Positions 25,038-33,337 of a stretch of 43,129 nt of DNA are shown here, one piece after another; within the stretch, counting starts at the first letter, position 1, and each line of letters starts with the position of its first letter. The notes below the pieces were generated by a model. The model was not told the origin of the DNA and ran no database searches. It worked only from the letters and a program-made list of their open reading frames with translations. This DNA comes from Oscillospiraceae bacterium (GTDB taxonomy: Bacteria > Bacillota_A > Clostridia > Oscillospirales > Oscillospiraceae), in assembly GCA_902789835.1 (NCBI GenBank), contig CADAPN010000003.1, forward strand, positions 1-43,129, in the 5' to 3' direction. A program made the translations under genes and the position numbers.

Positions 25038-26057
25038 TCAACGGCCTTTCCTTTTGTTGTTCAAGTCGGTCATCAGTTTCACCGCGCGCCAGTCGCCCCG
25101 GCAGATCGCATCCGTGAGAAGGCGCAGGCGCAGCGGTGCATGACGGACATAAGGACTTTTTCGAAACGCAGGGTAACGGCGAAGATAGTCGTCGCGCAGC
25201 TGCCCCTGGATCGCACTGTGAGGATCAATCCGGTTCACGCGGGTGACAGAGGCCAGCAGCTCCTCATACCAGAACTTGTACGTGAGTTCCGGAAGATATC
25301 GCTCAAAAGCGCCCTCCTCGCGGTAATAGCGCTCCACGGTCTCCGCCACCGCAAGCATGTCGAGGTTTTTCTCCGCCCGGGCGGCGCTCATGATGGAGCC
25401 TGGGCGCTGATAATAGCGGTACCACGCCCGCCGGATCGGGAGAATCCGTTTCAGCTTAAGGCAGAGTTTCGGCACCGTCGCCAGATCTTCAAACCACAGG
25501 CGGTCCGGGAAGCGGATCCCTGTTGAGAGAAACAGTTCCCGTCTCCAGAGCTTGTTCACGGCGTTGTGCGCCGAAAAAAGAAATGTCGGGTCGGCGTCAA
25601 AGGAGAATTCGCGCTCGTGTTCCGTGCCCCGGACACAGCGGAGCTCGCGTCCTTCCTCATCCACATACATGAGGTCGAACACCACCGCGTCTGTCCCCGG
25701 GTTCCGCTCCAGAACATCCAGCATCTCTTCCACAGCCCCCGGCGCGAGGTAGTCGTCGCTGTCGACAAACAGGACATATTCCCCTCTTGCGGCCTCAAGG
25801 CCTGTGTTCCGCGCGTGGCCGAGGCCTCCGTTCGGAGTCTCAATGGCGGAGATCAGTTTCGGATAGCGCTCGGTGTACTTCTGTAGGATCGAGGCGGAGC
25901 CGTCCGTGGATCCGTCGTTGACACAGACAAGTTCCAGCTCCGCCTCGCTCGCCTGAGCTGCGCCGGAGCCTTCGTACCCCTTCGGGAGCAGCGAATCCAG
26001 GCACTTTTCAAGCCAGGCCTCGGTGTTGTATACGGGGATCACGACGCTGAGTTTCAT
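25038..26057 (-). CDS. Family 2 glycosyltransferase
   Basis: A 339-residue GT2 (GT-A fold) enzyme. The N-terminus LSVVIPVYNTEAWLEKCLDSLL is split over the first strand and helix, followed by CVNDGSTDGS, the GGLGHARNTGL ribose-binding part and the DXD motif VDSDDYL. The acceptor half has NKLWRRELF and WFEDLA, as in EpsH-like or teichoic/capsule glycosyltransferases. No membrane segment is visible. It overlaps the rqcH stop by four bases (ATGA), so it belongs to the same operon. Donor and acceptor sugars cannot be told. Confidence 0.9.
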   Translation of the reverse strand: MKLSVVIPVYNTEAWLEKCLDSLLPKGYEGSGAAQASEAELELVCVNDGSTDGSASILQKYTERYPKLISAIETPNGGLGHARNTGLEAARGEYVLFVDSDDYLAPGAVEEMLDVLERNPGTDAVVFDLMYVDEEGRELRCVRGTEHEREFSFDADPTFLFSAHNAVNKLWRRELFLSTGIRFPDRLWFEDLATVPKLCLKLKRILPIRRAWYRYYQRPGSIMSAARAEKNLDMLAVAETVERYYREEGAFERYLPELTYKFWYEELLASVTRVNRIDPHSAIQGQLRDDYLRRYPAFRKSPYVRHAPLRLRLLTDAICRGDWRAVKLMTDLNNKRKGR

Positions 26058-27556
26058 GTCTGTGCTCCTTCCCCGGCCGCGGCGGACGCATCCACAATCA
26101 TCGTGCGATAGTTCCGGTAGATCACCTTTCCCGGCAGCGAGCCGGAAGGCTTCTTCACATTCAGCACCATGGTGTAGTCCACCGCGGTGCGGCCGCTGTC
26201 GCGGGCCTGCGAATAATACGCCGCAAGTTCCGCGGCCGCGCGGATCGCCTCCGAAGAGGGCTCCAGCCCTTCGCAGCGCAGAATTACATGGCTGCCGTGG
26301 AGCTGCTGGACATGGAACCAGTAGTCCGTCCGTCGGGCTTCCCGTGTGGTGAGCTCGTCATTCTGCAGGTTGTTGCGCCCGACAAGAATCTCCATCCCGT
26401 CCGGGCTCTCAAATCGCATCGGCGCCATGGCTTTCACGGCGTTTCGCTTCTTCGGGTTCTGCCGCCGCTGGGCCTTGAGCCAGCCGGTGCTCTCCAGTTC
26501 GGCGCGGATCTCGTCGAGTTCTCTCGCGCTGAGCGCCCGGGAGAGCTCGTCCAGAACACTGTTGAGGTATTCCAGCTGCTTCTCCCCCTCCGCAATCAGC
26601 TTGGTCAGGTGCTCTTTTGCGCCCTTGAGCTTGCGGTATTCCTTGAACCGCGCATTCAGATTCTCCTGCGGGGTTTTCATCAGGTCCAGCGGGATCGTCA
26701 CCAGGGGGGAATCTTCTTCGTAGTAGTTTTCACACTCCAGCACGCGGTCGCCGCGGCGGACGCGGTAGAGGTTTGCCTGGAGCAGCTCCGCCTGACGGCG
26801 GGTATCTTCCAGTTTTTCGGTCCGGCGCAGCTCCTCCGCCTGAGCGGCGAGCTTGCGCTGCTGCCGGTCGCGGGCACGCCGCACGGACTTGACCAGCTCC
26901 TGCGCCCTTCTCTTCTGCAGCTCCTGCCGTTCCATGGCGCCGTAGCGGCGATCCAGAAGCTCGCTGATGCTGCCGCGGTCGGATTCCGGCAAAGCCTTTG
27001 CCGGAGCCGCCTCCGTTTCGGCGCTGCACTCTTCCTGCTTGCGTCCGAAGCCCTCCGGCACCGGCGGCAGCTCATATCGCAGCCCGGGAAGCAGGGCACG
27101 GGTTCCGTGTTCGGAGAGCGGGATGCGGCGCAGACAGTCGAGAATTCTTCCGTCGGCTCCGATGAGAACCACATTTGCCGCTCTGCCCATCAGTTCGGTG
27201 ATCAGGCGGAGCTCCGCGCTGTCGCCAAGCTCGTTCCGGCTCTCCAGGTGGAAGGCGATCAGGCGGTCGAAGTTTGGCTGTTCGACACTTTTGACACGCG
27301 CGCCGGTCAGATATTTGCGCAGCAGCATGCAGAACATCGGTGCTTCTTTGGGATTTTCAAAGCTCTGTTCCGTGAGATGCACACGGGCGTTGGGCCCGGC
27401 GGCACGGATCAGGAGCTTTCGGTTCTCCCCTTCCGAGCGCACCGTCAGAAGGAGCAGGTCCTTCTCCGGCTGCTGGATCTTTTCAATTCTTCCGTCTGTG
27501 AGGCGGTCGGAGAGTTCCTCCGCCAGCGCCGAGACGGTTGCGGTGTCCAATGCCAT
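26054..27556 (-). CDS. rqcH: RqcH, NFACT family ribosome quality control factor
   Basis: RqcH binds 50S subunits carrying stalled peptidyl-tRNA and directs alanine-tail addition for degradation. The 500-residue protein has the NFACT-N domain (to about 190) with the functional D97-R98 pair in PNFDRL, at the same numbers as in Bacillus subtilis. A helix-hairpin and long coiled coil follow (about 200-370, Arg/Glu-rich). Then comes the NFACT-R segment TDYWFHVQQLHGSHVIL. The protein ends at KPSGSLPGKVIYRNYRT, the usual finish. It follows mrnC by six bases. Confidence 0.95.
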   Translation of the reverse strand: MALDTATVSALAEELSDRLTDGRIEKIQQPEKDLLLLTVRSEGENRKLLIRAAGPNARVHLTEQSFENPKEAPMFCMLLRKYLTGARVKSVEQPNFDRLIAFHLESRNELGDSAELRLITELMGRAANVVLIGADGRILDCLRRIPLSEHGTRALLPGLRYELPPVPEGFGRKQEECSAETEAAPAKALPESDRGSISELLDRRYGAMERQELQKRRAQELVKSVRRARDRQQRKLAAQAEELRRTEKLEDTRRQAELLQANLYRVRRGDRVLECENYYEEDSPLVTIPLDLMKTPQENLNARFKEYRKLKGAKEHLTKLIAEGEKQLEYLNSVLDELSRALSARELDEIRAELESTGWLKAQRRQNPKKRNAVKAMAPMRFESPDGMEILVGRNNLQNDELTTREARRTDYWFHVQQLHGSHVILRCEGLEPSSEAIRAAAELAAYYSQARDSGRTAVDYTMVLNVKKPSGSLPGKVIYRNYRTMIVDASAAAGEGAQT

Positions 27557-27562
27557 TGTGCT

Positions 27563-27958
27563 TCAGTCCTCCGTCACGGCGTCAAACAGTTCCCGGATCC
27601 GGTCCTGCCGTCCCGTGAGATACAGCCAGCCCAGCAGGGCTTCCAGCCCTGTCGCGCTGTGGTATTCGCCTGGGTTTGCATGGGCGGGAATTCCATGGAC
27701 GTGGCTGTTCCGCCCGCGCTTATACACCGCGGTCTCTTCTTCGCTCAGCAGCGGCAGAAGGCGCTTTACCGTCGCCGCCTGGGCTTCTGCCCGGACATAG
27801 GCGACGGTCTGCCGATGCAGGTCGTGCACCGCCGCCGGACCTCTTGAAGCCAGCATGCTTCGCACCAGCAGTTCATACACCGCATCGCCCACATGGGCCA
27901 GGGCCAGGCTGCTCATGGCGTTGGCCTCGGTGACGCTGATCGGTTCAGAATTCTTCAT
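27563..27958 (-). CDS. mrnC: Mini-ribonuclease III
   Basis: A 131-residue RNase III catalytic domain without the dsRNA-binding domain; Mini-III matures 23S rRNA ends in Bacillota. Landmarks are LALAHVGDAVYELLVR (catalytic Asp in GDAVYE), YKRGRNS, and TGLEALLGWLYLTG with the second acidic cluster. ATG 27958 follows GAGGATCAGG and overlaps the ftsK stop by 14 bases. Confidence 0.93.
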   Translation of the reverse strand: MKNSEPISVTEANAMSSLALAHVGDAVYELLVRSMLASRGPAAVHDLHRQTVAYVRAEAQAATVKRLLPLLSEEETAVYKRGRNSHVHGIPAHANPGEYHSATGLEALLGWLYLTGRQDRIRELFDAVTED

Positions 27959-30713
27959 CCTGATCCTCAAACGCCGCTTCCTCCGGCTCCGGTCCCGGGT
28001 CGAGATCCAGGGGGCTGTCGGCCGGGATCCAGCCCATCTTCACCTGCAGGTCGTGCCAGCCCGCCTTGTCGACGGTGACGCTGCGCGGCTTGGCCCCCTC
28101 GTAGGGTCCCACGATTCCAAGCTCTTCCATCTGGTCCACAATACGCGCGGCGCGGGAATAGCCCAGCTTGATGCGCCGCTGCAGCATACTGACCGAGCAG
28201 GAGCCCATCTCGATCACGACCTCCGCCGCCTGGGGCAGCATCTCGTCGTAGTCGCCGGCAGGGCCTTCGGACGCACCGGATTTCTCTTCCGCGGCGCCGT
28301 TCTTGTCCTTTGTGGCCTTGAGCATATAGTCTTCGATCTCGGCGTTCTTCTCCGCCTCGATGTTGTTGTGTTCCTTGATAAAGGTGATGACGTCTTCACG
28401 CTCCTCGTCCGAGACAAAGGAGCCCTGGATCCGGGTGGGCTTTCCGCTGCCGATGGGCGAATACAGCATATCGCCGAAGCCGATCAGCTTCTCGGCGCCG
28501 CCCTGGTCGAGGATAATACGGCTTTCAAGAGCCGAAGACACCGCAAAGGCAATGCGGGACGGGATGTTGGCCTTCATCAGGCCGGTGATGACGTCGGCGG
28601 AAGGACGTTGGGTCGCAATGACCAGGTGCATGCCCGCCGCGCGGCCCATCTGGGCGACACGGCAGATGCTCTCTTCCACATCCTTGGAGGCCACCAGCAT
28701 CAGGTCGGCCAGCTCGTCGATGACGATGACCACCCGCGGCAGAGTTTCCTCACCCTGCTCCTTCTGAATCCGGTTATAGGCGTCGAGGTCCCTCACGCCG
28801 ATCTCGGAGAAAGCGCGGTAGCGTTTGAGCATCTCCACCACAGACCACTGCAGGGCGCCGGCCGCCTTTTTCGGGTCGGTAACCACCGGGACATAGAGGT
28901 GCGGGATGCCGTTATAGATTCCGAGCTCCACCATCTTTGGGTCGATCATGATGAGCTTTACCTCATCCGGGCGCGCCTTATACAGCAGGCTCAGGATCAG
29001 CGAGTTCATGCAGACCGACTTGCCGGAACCGGTGGTTCCGGCAATCAGCAGGTGCGGAAGCTTTGAGATGTTGCCGACAATACAGTTGCCGCCGATGTCC
29101 TTGCCGAGGGCAAAGCTCAGCTTCGACTTGGCTCCGGAGAAGTTTGCCGAGTCCAGGATATCCCGGAGAAAAACCGTGCTCACCGTCTTGTTCGGCACCT
29201 CGATGCCCACGGTGGAGATCTTGTCCGGGATCGGGGCGATGCGGACATTTACCACGCCCAGCGACAGGGCAAGGTCGCCCGCGAGGTTCGTAATCCGGGC
29301 CAGCTTCACGCCGCGGTCCAGCTCGATGTCATAGCGCGTGACCGTAGGTCCGCGAATGACACCCGACACCTGTGCGCTGATGCCGAAGCTTTGGATCGCC
29401 TCTTCCAGGCGAATGCGGTTGAGGTTCACTTCGTCGGTGGCGTCGGCCGTGACCCCGCTGCTGGCTCTCAGGAGCGTAAGCGGCGGGAATTCATAATCGC
29501 TCATGTCCGTGCTGCCGCCGGCGATCTCTTCCTCAATCTTCTTGCGGGCTTCGGAAATCTCATCCCGCTTCACCGTCTCGACTTTGACCGGTTCCGGCTT
29601 TGCGGTCTTTGCCATGCTCCGTTTCGGCTGCGCCATCACGGTTTTCGTCTCTTTTGCGGCCGTTTCCCTTGCGGGTGTCTGTTCCGCGGCCGGACGTACG
29701 GCCGGGGCCTTTTCCGGATGCAGCGGGGTATTCATCATCGTTTCCACCTCGGACAGCACAGAGCCCTGGGAGGAGATCGGCGCAGACAGCGGCGGGGTCA
29801 GATAGTCCTCGTCCGTAAGCGAGAAATCGTGAATGATCTCGGTTTTTGTCGTTTTGCGTACCGGCCGCGGTGTGGAGGTTTTCTTCACCTTCCCGGCCGC
29901 GGCGTTCACGGTGAGCGCGTCATCCTCGTCCCCCAGCGGAATGTCGACGTTGAACATTCCCTGCCGGGTCCCCTGGACAATCTTGGTCGGCTGTTTCTTT
30001 GCCGGTGTGCGGAGATTGGCAATACCGCGGGCAGCCGCTTTCTGTTCGATCTTCTGGTGCTCCTGTTCATAGCGGACATAGGCGTTGTGGGAGCGGGTGA
30101 TCACCGCGACGAGGCCGCGAAAACTGCCCCAGCAGCAGACCACGAAGCAGTACAGAAAGCCCAGCACCAGCAGCGGCAGAGTTCCGTACATGCTGAGCGC
30201 CTTGTTCATCACATGGGCGATCAGGCCGCCGATGACACCGCCGGATTTCATCACGTTTCCGAGGTCGAAAAGGTCGTTCACCGCTTCGCTGATGGCTGTT
30301 CCCTCGCGGATTTCGGGGCCCAGCATCAGGGCGGACAGCGCCGCCAGCAGCACGGGGAGCATCACCGTCGCAAACACACGCGCGCCGATGGGACGGTCCC
30401 CGCAGGTAAACAGCATGACCGCCGAGACGGCGAAAGCCGGGGCCGCAAGATAGAAGCCCCAGCCAAGCAGGCCTCTCAGCCAGGTGGAGAAAAAGTTTAC
30501 AAAACTGCCTTCGGTGTTGAAGTAGCTGATCGTAGAGCAGATCGCCAGGACCAGAAAGATGACCCCGCCGATGATGTTGCTGCCGTAGGCCGTGCCGGGT
30601 TCGGGCAGGCTCTGGGCCGAGTTGCGCTTCGGCGGCGGGGGCGGAGCCGGTTTTGTTGTGGATTTTTTGGATTTTGTCGTTGTTTTTTTGCTTGTCGTTG
30701 CTTTTCTTGCCAT
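27945..30713 (-). CDS. ftsK: DNA translocase FtsK/SpoIIIE
   Basis: The 922-residue protein moves chromosome DNA through the closing septum during division or sporulation. It has an N-terminal Lys/Thr-rich tail, four membrane helices (about 45-190), and a low-complexity Pro/Thr/Lys linker (about 230-420). The alpha-beta motor domain follows, with Walker A GTTGSGKSV and Walker B VVIVIDELADLM, then RPSADVITGLMKANIP. A C-terminal winged-helix gamma domain (SMLQRRIKLGYSRAARIVDQME) reads KOPS/SRS sequences. Start ATG 30713 is behind AGGAATTTACTC. Which of FtsK or SpoIIIE/SftA it matches functionally is not clear from sequence. Confidence 0.95.
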   Translation of the reverse strand: MARKATTSKKTTTKSKKSTTKPAPPPPPKRNSAQSLPEPGTAYGSNIIGGVIFLVLAICSTISYFNTEGSFVNFFSTWLRGLLGWGFYLAAPAFAVSAVMLFTCGDRPIGARVFATVMLPVLLAALSALMLGPEIREGTAISEAVNDLFDLGNVMKSGGVIGGLIAHVMNKALSMYGTLPLLVLGFLYCFVVCCWGSFRGLVAVITRSHNAYVRYEQEHQKIEQKAAARGIANLRTPAKKQPTKIVQGTRQGMFNVDIPLGDEDDALTVNAAAGKVKKTSTPRPVRKTTKTEIIHDFSLTDEDYLTPPLSAPISSQGSVLSEVETMMNTPLHPEKAPAVRPAAEQTPARETAAKETKTVMAQPKRSMAKTAKPEPVKVETVKRDEISEARKKIEEEIAGGSTDMSDYEFPPLTLLRASSGVTADATDEVNLNRIRLEEAIQSFGISAQVSGVIRGPTVTRYDIELDRGVKLARITNLAGDLALSLGVVNVRIAPIPDKISTVGIEVPNKTVSTVFLRDILDSANFSGAKSKLSFALGKDIGGNCIVGNISKLPHLLIAGTTGSGKSVCMNSLILSLLYKARPDEVKLIMIDPKMVELGIYNGIPHLYVPVVTDPKKAAGALQWSVVEMLKRYRAFSEIGVRDLDAYNRIQKEQGEETLPRVVIVIDELADLMLVASKDVEESICRVAQMGRAAGMHLVIATQRPSADVITGLMKANIPSRIAFAVSSALESRIILDQGGAEKLIGFGDMLYSPIGSGKPTRIQGSFVSDEEREDVITFIKEHNNIEAEKNAEIEDYMLKATKDKNGAAEEKSGASEGPAGDYDEMLPQAAEVVIEMGSCSVSMLQRRIKLGYSRAARIVDQMEELGIVGPYEGAKPRSVTVDKAGWHDLQVKMGWIPADSPLDLDPGPEPEEAAFEDQDEEF

Positions 30714-30729
30714 GAGTAAATTCCTGTTC

Positions 30730-30880
30730 TTTGGGTCTTACCTGTAATTGAAATATATTGCTGTATTGTCTCCCCGCCTCCGGCGGGGAGACAGAACAAG
30801 TCGCTGTTTGGGTCTTACCTGTAATAAGTATTGCCGCATTGTTTCCCCGCCTCCGGCGGGGAGACAGAACAAGTCGCTGT
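30730..30880. repeat. Tandem duplication (77 and 73 bp) carrying GC-rich hairpins
   Basis: Two head-to-tail copies, 30730-30806 and about 30807-30879, share TTTGGGTCTTACCTGTAAT at one end and AACAAGTCGCTG at the other. Each has the perfect hairpin CCCCGCC-TCC-GGCGGGG in the middle. They fill the gap between uppP and ftsK. The same hairpin core recurs at 34081 and, with a different loop, at 40758. Confidence 0.85.
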
Positions 30881-30881
30881 T

Positions 30882-31712
30882 TCAGAAGATCAGGGTCAGG
30901 ATGATGCTGAGCACACCGATAACCCAGCTGTAGTAAGCCAGCCCGCCATAGCCGCGGCGGCGCACCAGGCGGCGGAATCCGTATATGGTAAAGAAGGCCG
31001 TAACCAGGGCGGCGCCCGCGCCGGCGAGATAGGCGGTCATAAACGCCGTGTCAATGCCGGCGATGGCCGCGTCTGCGAGGCTCAGGATGAAGGAGCCGAA
31101 CAGCGCGGGGATCGCGAGAAGCATGCCGAAGCGGATGCAGTACGGTTTCTGGAAGCCCTCCGCCTCTCCGGCCGTAACGGTCAGTGCCAGGCGGGAAAGG
31201 CCCGGGATAATCGCAACCGCCTGACAGATGCCAATGATCAGCGCGTCCGGAATCTGCATTCTGCCCAGGCCCTTCTTGCCGGGAAGCATTCTCTCGCAGA
31301 CGTAAAGGACCGCCCCGTTCAGGATGAACATCACGCCCACGAAAGCCGTGCTGTTCCAAAGGCTGAAGTAGTTCTTCCGAAACGGCAGCATCATCAGCAG
31401 CGGCAGCGTCGCCATCACCAGCATGAACAGCAGTCTCGCTTCGGGATAGCGCTGCCCCTTCACCGGCTTCCGCCGTGAAAAGCCTGTCAGGCCCGCCGTG
31501 TCGCGGATCATGTCGGCGATGTCCCTGCGGTAGGCCAGGACCAGCGCAATTATGACCGCAAGCTCTGTAAAGGCCTTGAACAGCAGATGGAGCTCCGTGA
31601 GATGCAGGTCGAAGAGCGTGTTCACAACGGCCAGATGTCCGGAACCGGAGAGCGCAAGCAGCTCGGTCAGCGCATAAATGATCCCTGCGACAACGGCGTT
31701 TATGATCGACAT
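30882..31712 (-). CDS. uppP: UppP/BacA-family undecaprenyl pyrophosphate phosphatase
   Basis: 276 residues, about eight membrane helices. UppP recycles the C55 lipid carrier for cell-wall synthesis. The first family motif (usually [E/Q]GxTEFLPVSSSGH) reads YALTELLALSGSGH (Y13, E17, S24, H26). The second (usually PGxSRSG) reads IPGLSRLALT with its arginine kept. The first acidic/amide position and several serines are changed, so activity may be altered, but the key Glu, His and Arg remain. Start ATG 31712 follows GGAGATGAAGAT. Confidence 0.85.
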   Translation of the reverse strand: MSIINAVVAGIIYALTELLALSGSGHLAVVNTLFDLHLTELHLLFKAFTELAVIIALVLAYRRDIADMIRDTAGLTGFSRRKPVKGQRYPEARLLFMLVMATLPLLMMLPFRKNYFSLWNSTAFVGVMFILNGAVLYVCERMLPGKKGLGRMQIPDALIIGICQAVAIIPGLSRLALTVTAGEAEGFQKPYCIRFGMLLAIPALFGSFILSLADAAIAGIDTAFMTAYLAGAGAALVTAFFTIYGFRRLVRRRGYGGLAYYSWVIGVLSIILTLIF

Positions 31713-31754
31713 ATCTTCATCTCCTTCGGATTACTCCGTTATCGTTTCGTTTCT

Positions 31755-33185
31755 TCAGACCTGTTCCTCGTCCGGGTCCACCAGATCCTCCGGCTTGACC
31801 GTCATGAGATCCTCCTTGCTCGGGTTCTCCAGCGCGGCGACCCGGTTGGACTGTCTCACCACCATGTCCTCAAAGCAGTTGCGCACATCGCGTCCGTTGC
31901 CGAAGTTCTCGTCGCGCTCTTCATAGAGCCGCGTGAACATCTTCAGCGCCGCCTCATCTGCCTCGGGGGTCAGGGTATAGCTGTTCTTCTTGCACTGAAT
32001 CCGGAAAATCTCCGTCAGCTGGTTCCCGTCATAATCCGGGAAGAAGAAATAGCGGTTGAACCGGCTTTCCAGGCCGGGGTTGGAGTGAATGAACTTCTCC
32101 ATCGGTCCGGTATAGCCCGCGACAATCACCACCAGGTCGTCCCGGTGATCCTCCATCGCCTTCAGCATGGTCTCGATGGCCTCGCGGCCGAAGTCGTTTT
32201 CCCCTCCGGAGGCGAGGGAATAAGCCTCGTCGATGAAGAGCACCCCGCCCAATGCGGACTGGATCACTTCCTGGGTCTTGAGGGCGGTCTGGCCCACGTA
32301 CCCCGCCACCAGGCCGGAGCGGTCCACTTCAATCAGCTGCCCCTTGCTCAGCACGCCGATCGCCGCGTACAGCCCGCTGATCAGGCGGGCCACCGTCGTC
32401 TTGCCGGTGCCGGGATTGCCGAGGAAGACCATGTGAAAGCTCATGGGCGGCACGGGCAGGTCGTTCTCCTGGCGGAGCTTGCGGACCTTGACAAGGTTAA
32501 TGAGGTTCTTGACCTCTTTCTTCACGGTGTCCAGGCCGACCAGACTGTCAAGCTGTTCCATCAGCTCGTCAAAGTTCGGCTTCTCCGGTGCCTTCTCCTC
32601 GGCCTTCGGCGCGTTGGTTCCGCCCCCGGAGGTCTGAACCTGGGCGCTGTGCTTCTCGACGAAGCTGGGCTCCCCGCTGGTGACAAAGTCCAGCGGATTC
32701 AGCCCCTCGCGGGACTTGCGCACTCCGGTGGTGTCGCAGATGGCGGCAAGGCGGTCGGTGCACTCGGTGATGAACGCCGCCTCGGAATAGGTCACGTCAT
32801 CGTCCACCGCCGCAAGATAGAGCAGGATGTTGGTCAGCATCCTGATAAAGGTTCTGGAGGTCTCCGTGCCCCGCTTGGCGTCGGATTCCGCAAGATTCCA
32901 GAAAAACACCGGGGGCAGAAAAACGTCTTCCTCACACACGGAGCTGGTCAGGTTCCAGAGCAGCCACTTCGGCTGCTGCCGGCCGCGGGAATAGATCTGG
33001 TTCGCCATCTGAACATGGCGTTCTCCGATCCCGCCGGCTCTGCTCCAGAGGGAGAGAGCACACTTGGTCATAAATTCATCCAGCTCCGGGGCCAGATTGG
33101 CGCTGCCGATCCGATAGAACGCATCGGTGTTGGCCAGATAGATCTTATGGAATTCTTCCGGGCTGCGGCTCCATGTAGTGGGCAT
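31755..33185 (-). CDS. CbbX/SpoVK-like AAA+ ATPase with TerB-like N-terminus
   Basis: 476 residues. The N-terminal 200 residues are helical and include LLYLAAVDDDVTYSEAAFI (about 121-139), which resembles the TerB-type acidic metal-binding helix pair. A short linker rich in Glu, Lys and Pro follows. The AAA+ module has Walker A GNPGTGKT (256-263), pore loop GLVAGYVGQ, Walker B VLFIDEAY (315-322), and arginine-finger region ESRFNRY. The module matches the CbbX/SpoVK subfamily, hexameric remodelling ATPases. Target unknown. It has its own strong promoter, divergent from rsmE, and lies upstream of uppP. Confidence 0.85.
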   Translation of the reverse strand: MPTTWSRSPEEFHKIYLANTDAFYRIGSANLAPELDEFMTKCALSLWSRAGGIGERHVQMANQIYSRGRQQPKWLLWNLTSSVCEEDVFLPPVFFWNLAESDAKRGTETSRTFIRMLTNILLYLAAVDDDVTYSEAAFITECTDRLAAICDTTGVRKSREGLNPLDFVTSGEPSFVEKHSAQVQTSGGGTNAPKAEEKAPEKPNFDELMEQLDSLVGLDTVKKEVKNLINLVKVRKLRQENDLPVPPMSFHMVFLGNPGTGKTTVARLISGLYAAIGVLSKGQLIEVDRSGLVAGYVGQTALKTQEVIQSALGGVLFIDEAYSLASGGENDFGREAIETMLKAMEDHRDDLVVIVAGYTGPMEKFIHSNPGLESRFNRYFFFPDYDGNQLTEIFRIQCKKNSYTLTPEADEAALKMFTRLYEERDENFGNGRDVRNCFEDMVVRQSNRVAALENPSKEDLMTVKPEDLVDPDEEQV

Positions 33186-33243
33186 GGCAGAGATGCCTCC
33201 GTTCTCATCATTGTTGCTGCTGCGTCATGCGCATGCAGAGTTT

Positions 33244-33272
33244 ATTATAGAACAGTCTATCCGATCCGTCAA
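33244..33272 (-). promoter_or_regulatory. Promoter for the AAA+ ATPase
   Basis: Minus strand TTGACG (33272-33267), 17 bases, TATAAT (33249-33244). A near-consensus vegetative promoter. Confidence 0.75.
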
Positions 33273-33281
33273 GAAAGGAAC

Positions 33282-33310
33282 TTGCAAAGAGGGGGAAAAT
33301 ATGCGATAAT
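33282..33310 (+). promoter_or_regulatory. Promoter for rsmE
   Basis: TTGCAA (33282-33287), 17 bases, GATAAT (33305-33310), 27 bases before the rsmE start. It diverges from the ATPase promoter nine bases away. Confidence 0.65.
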
Positions 33311-33337
33311 AAGCTGTATGGAAGGGAGCGATGTATC

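Noticed and set aside
26288..30719. Long plus-strand frames opposite rqcH, mrnC and ftsK
   Set aside because: They are mirror frames of strongly conserved minus-strand genes in high-GC DNA.
30730..30880. Possible CRISPR or two-repeat array
   Set aside because: Only two copies, repeat-to-repeat without spacers, each built around a hairpin, and no cas genes nearby.
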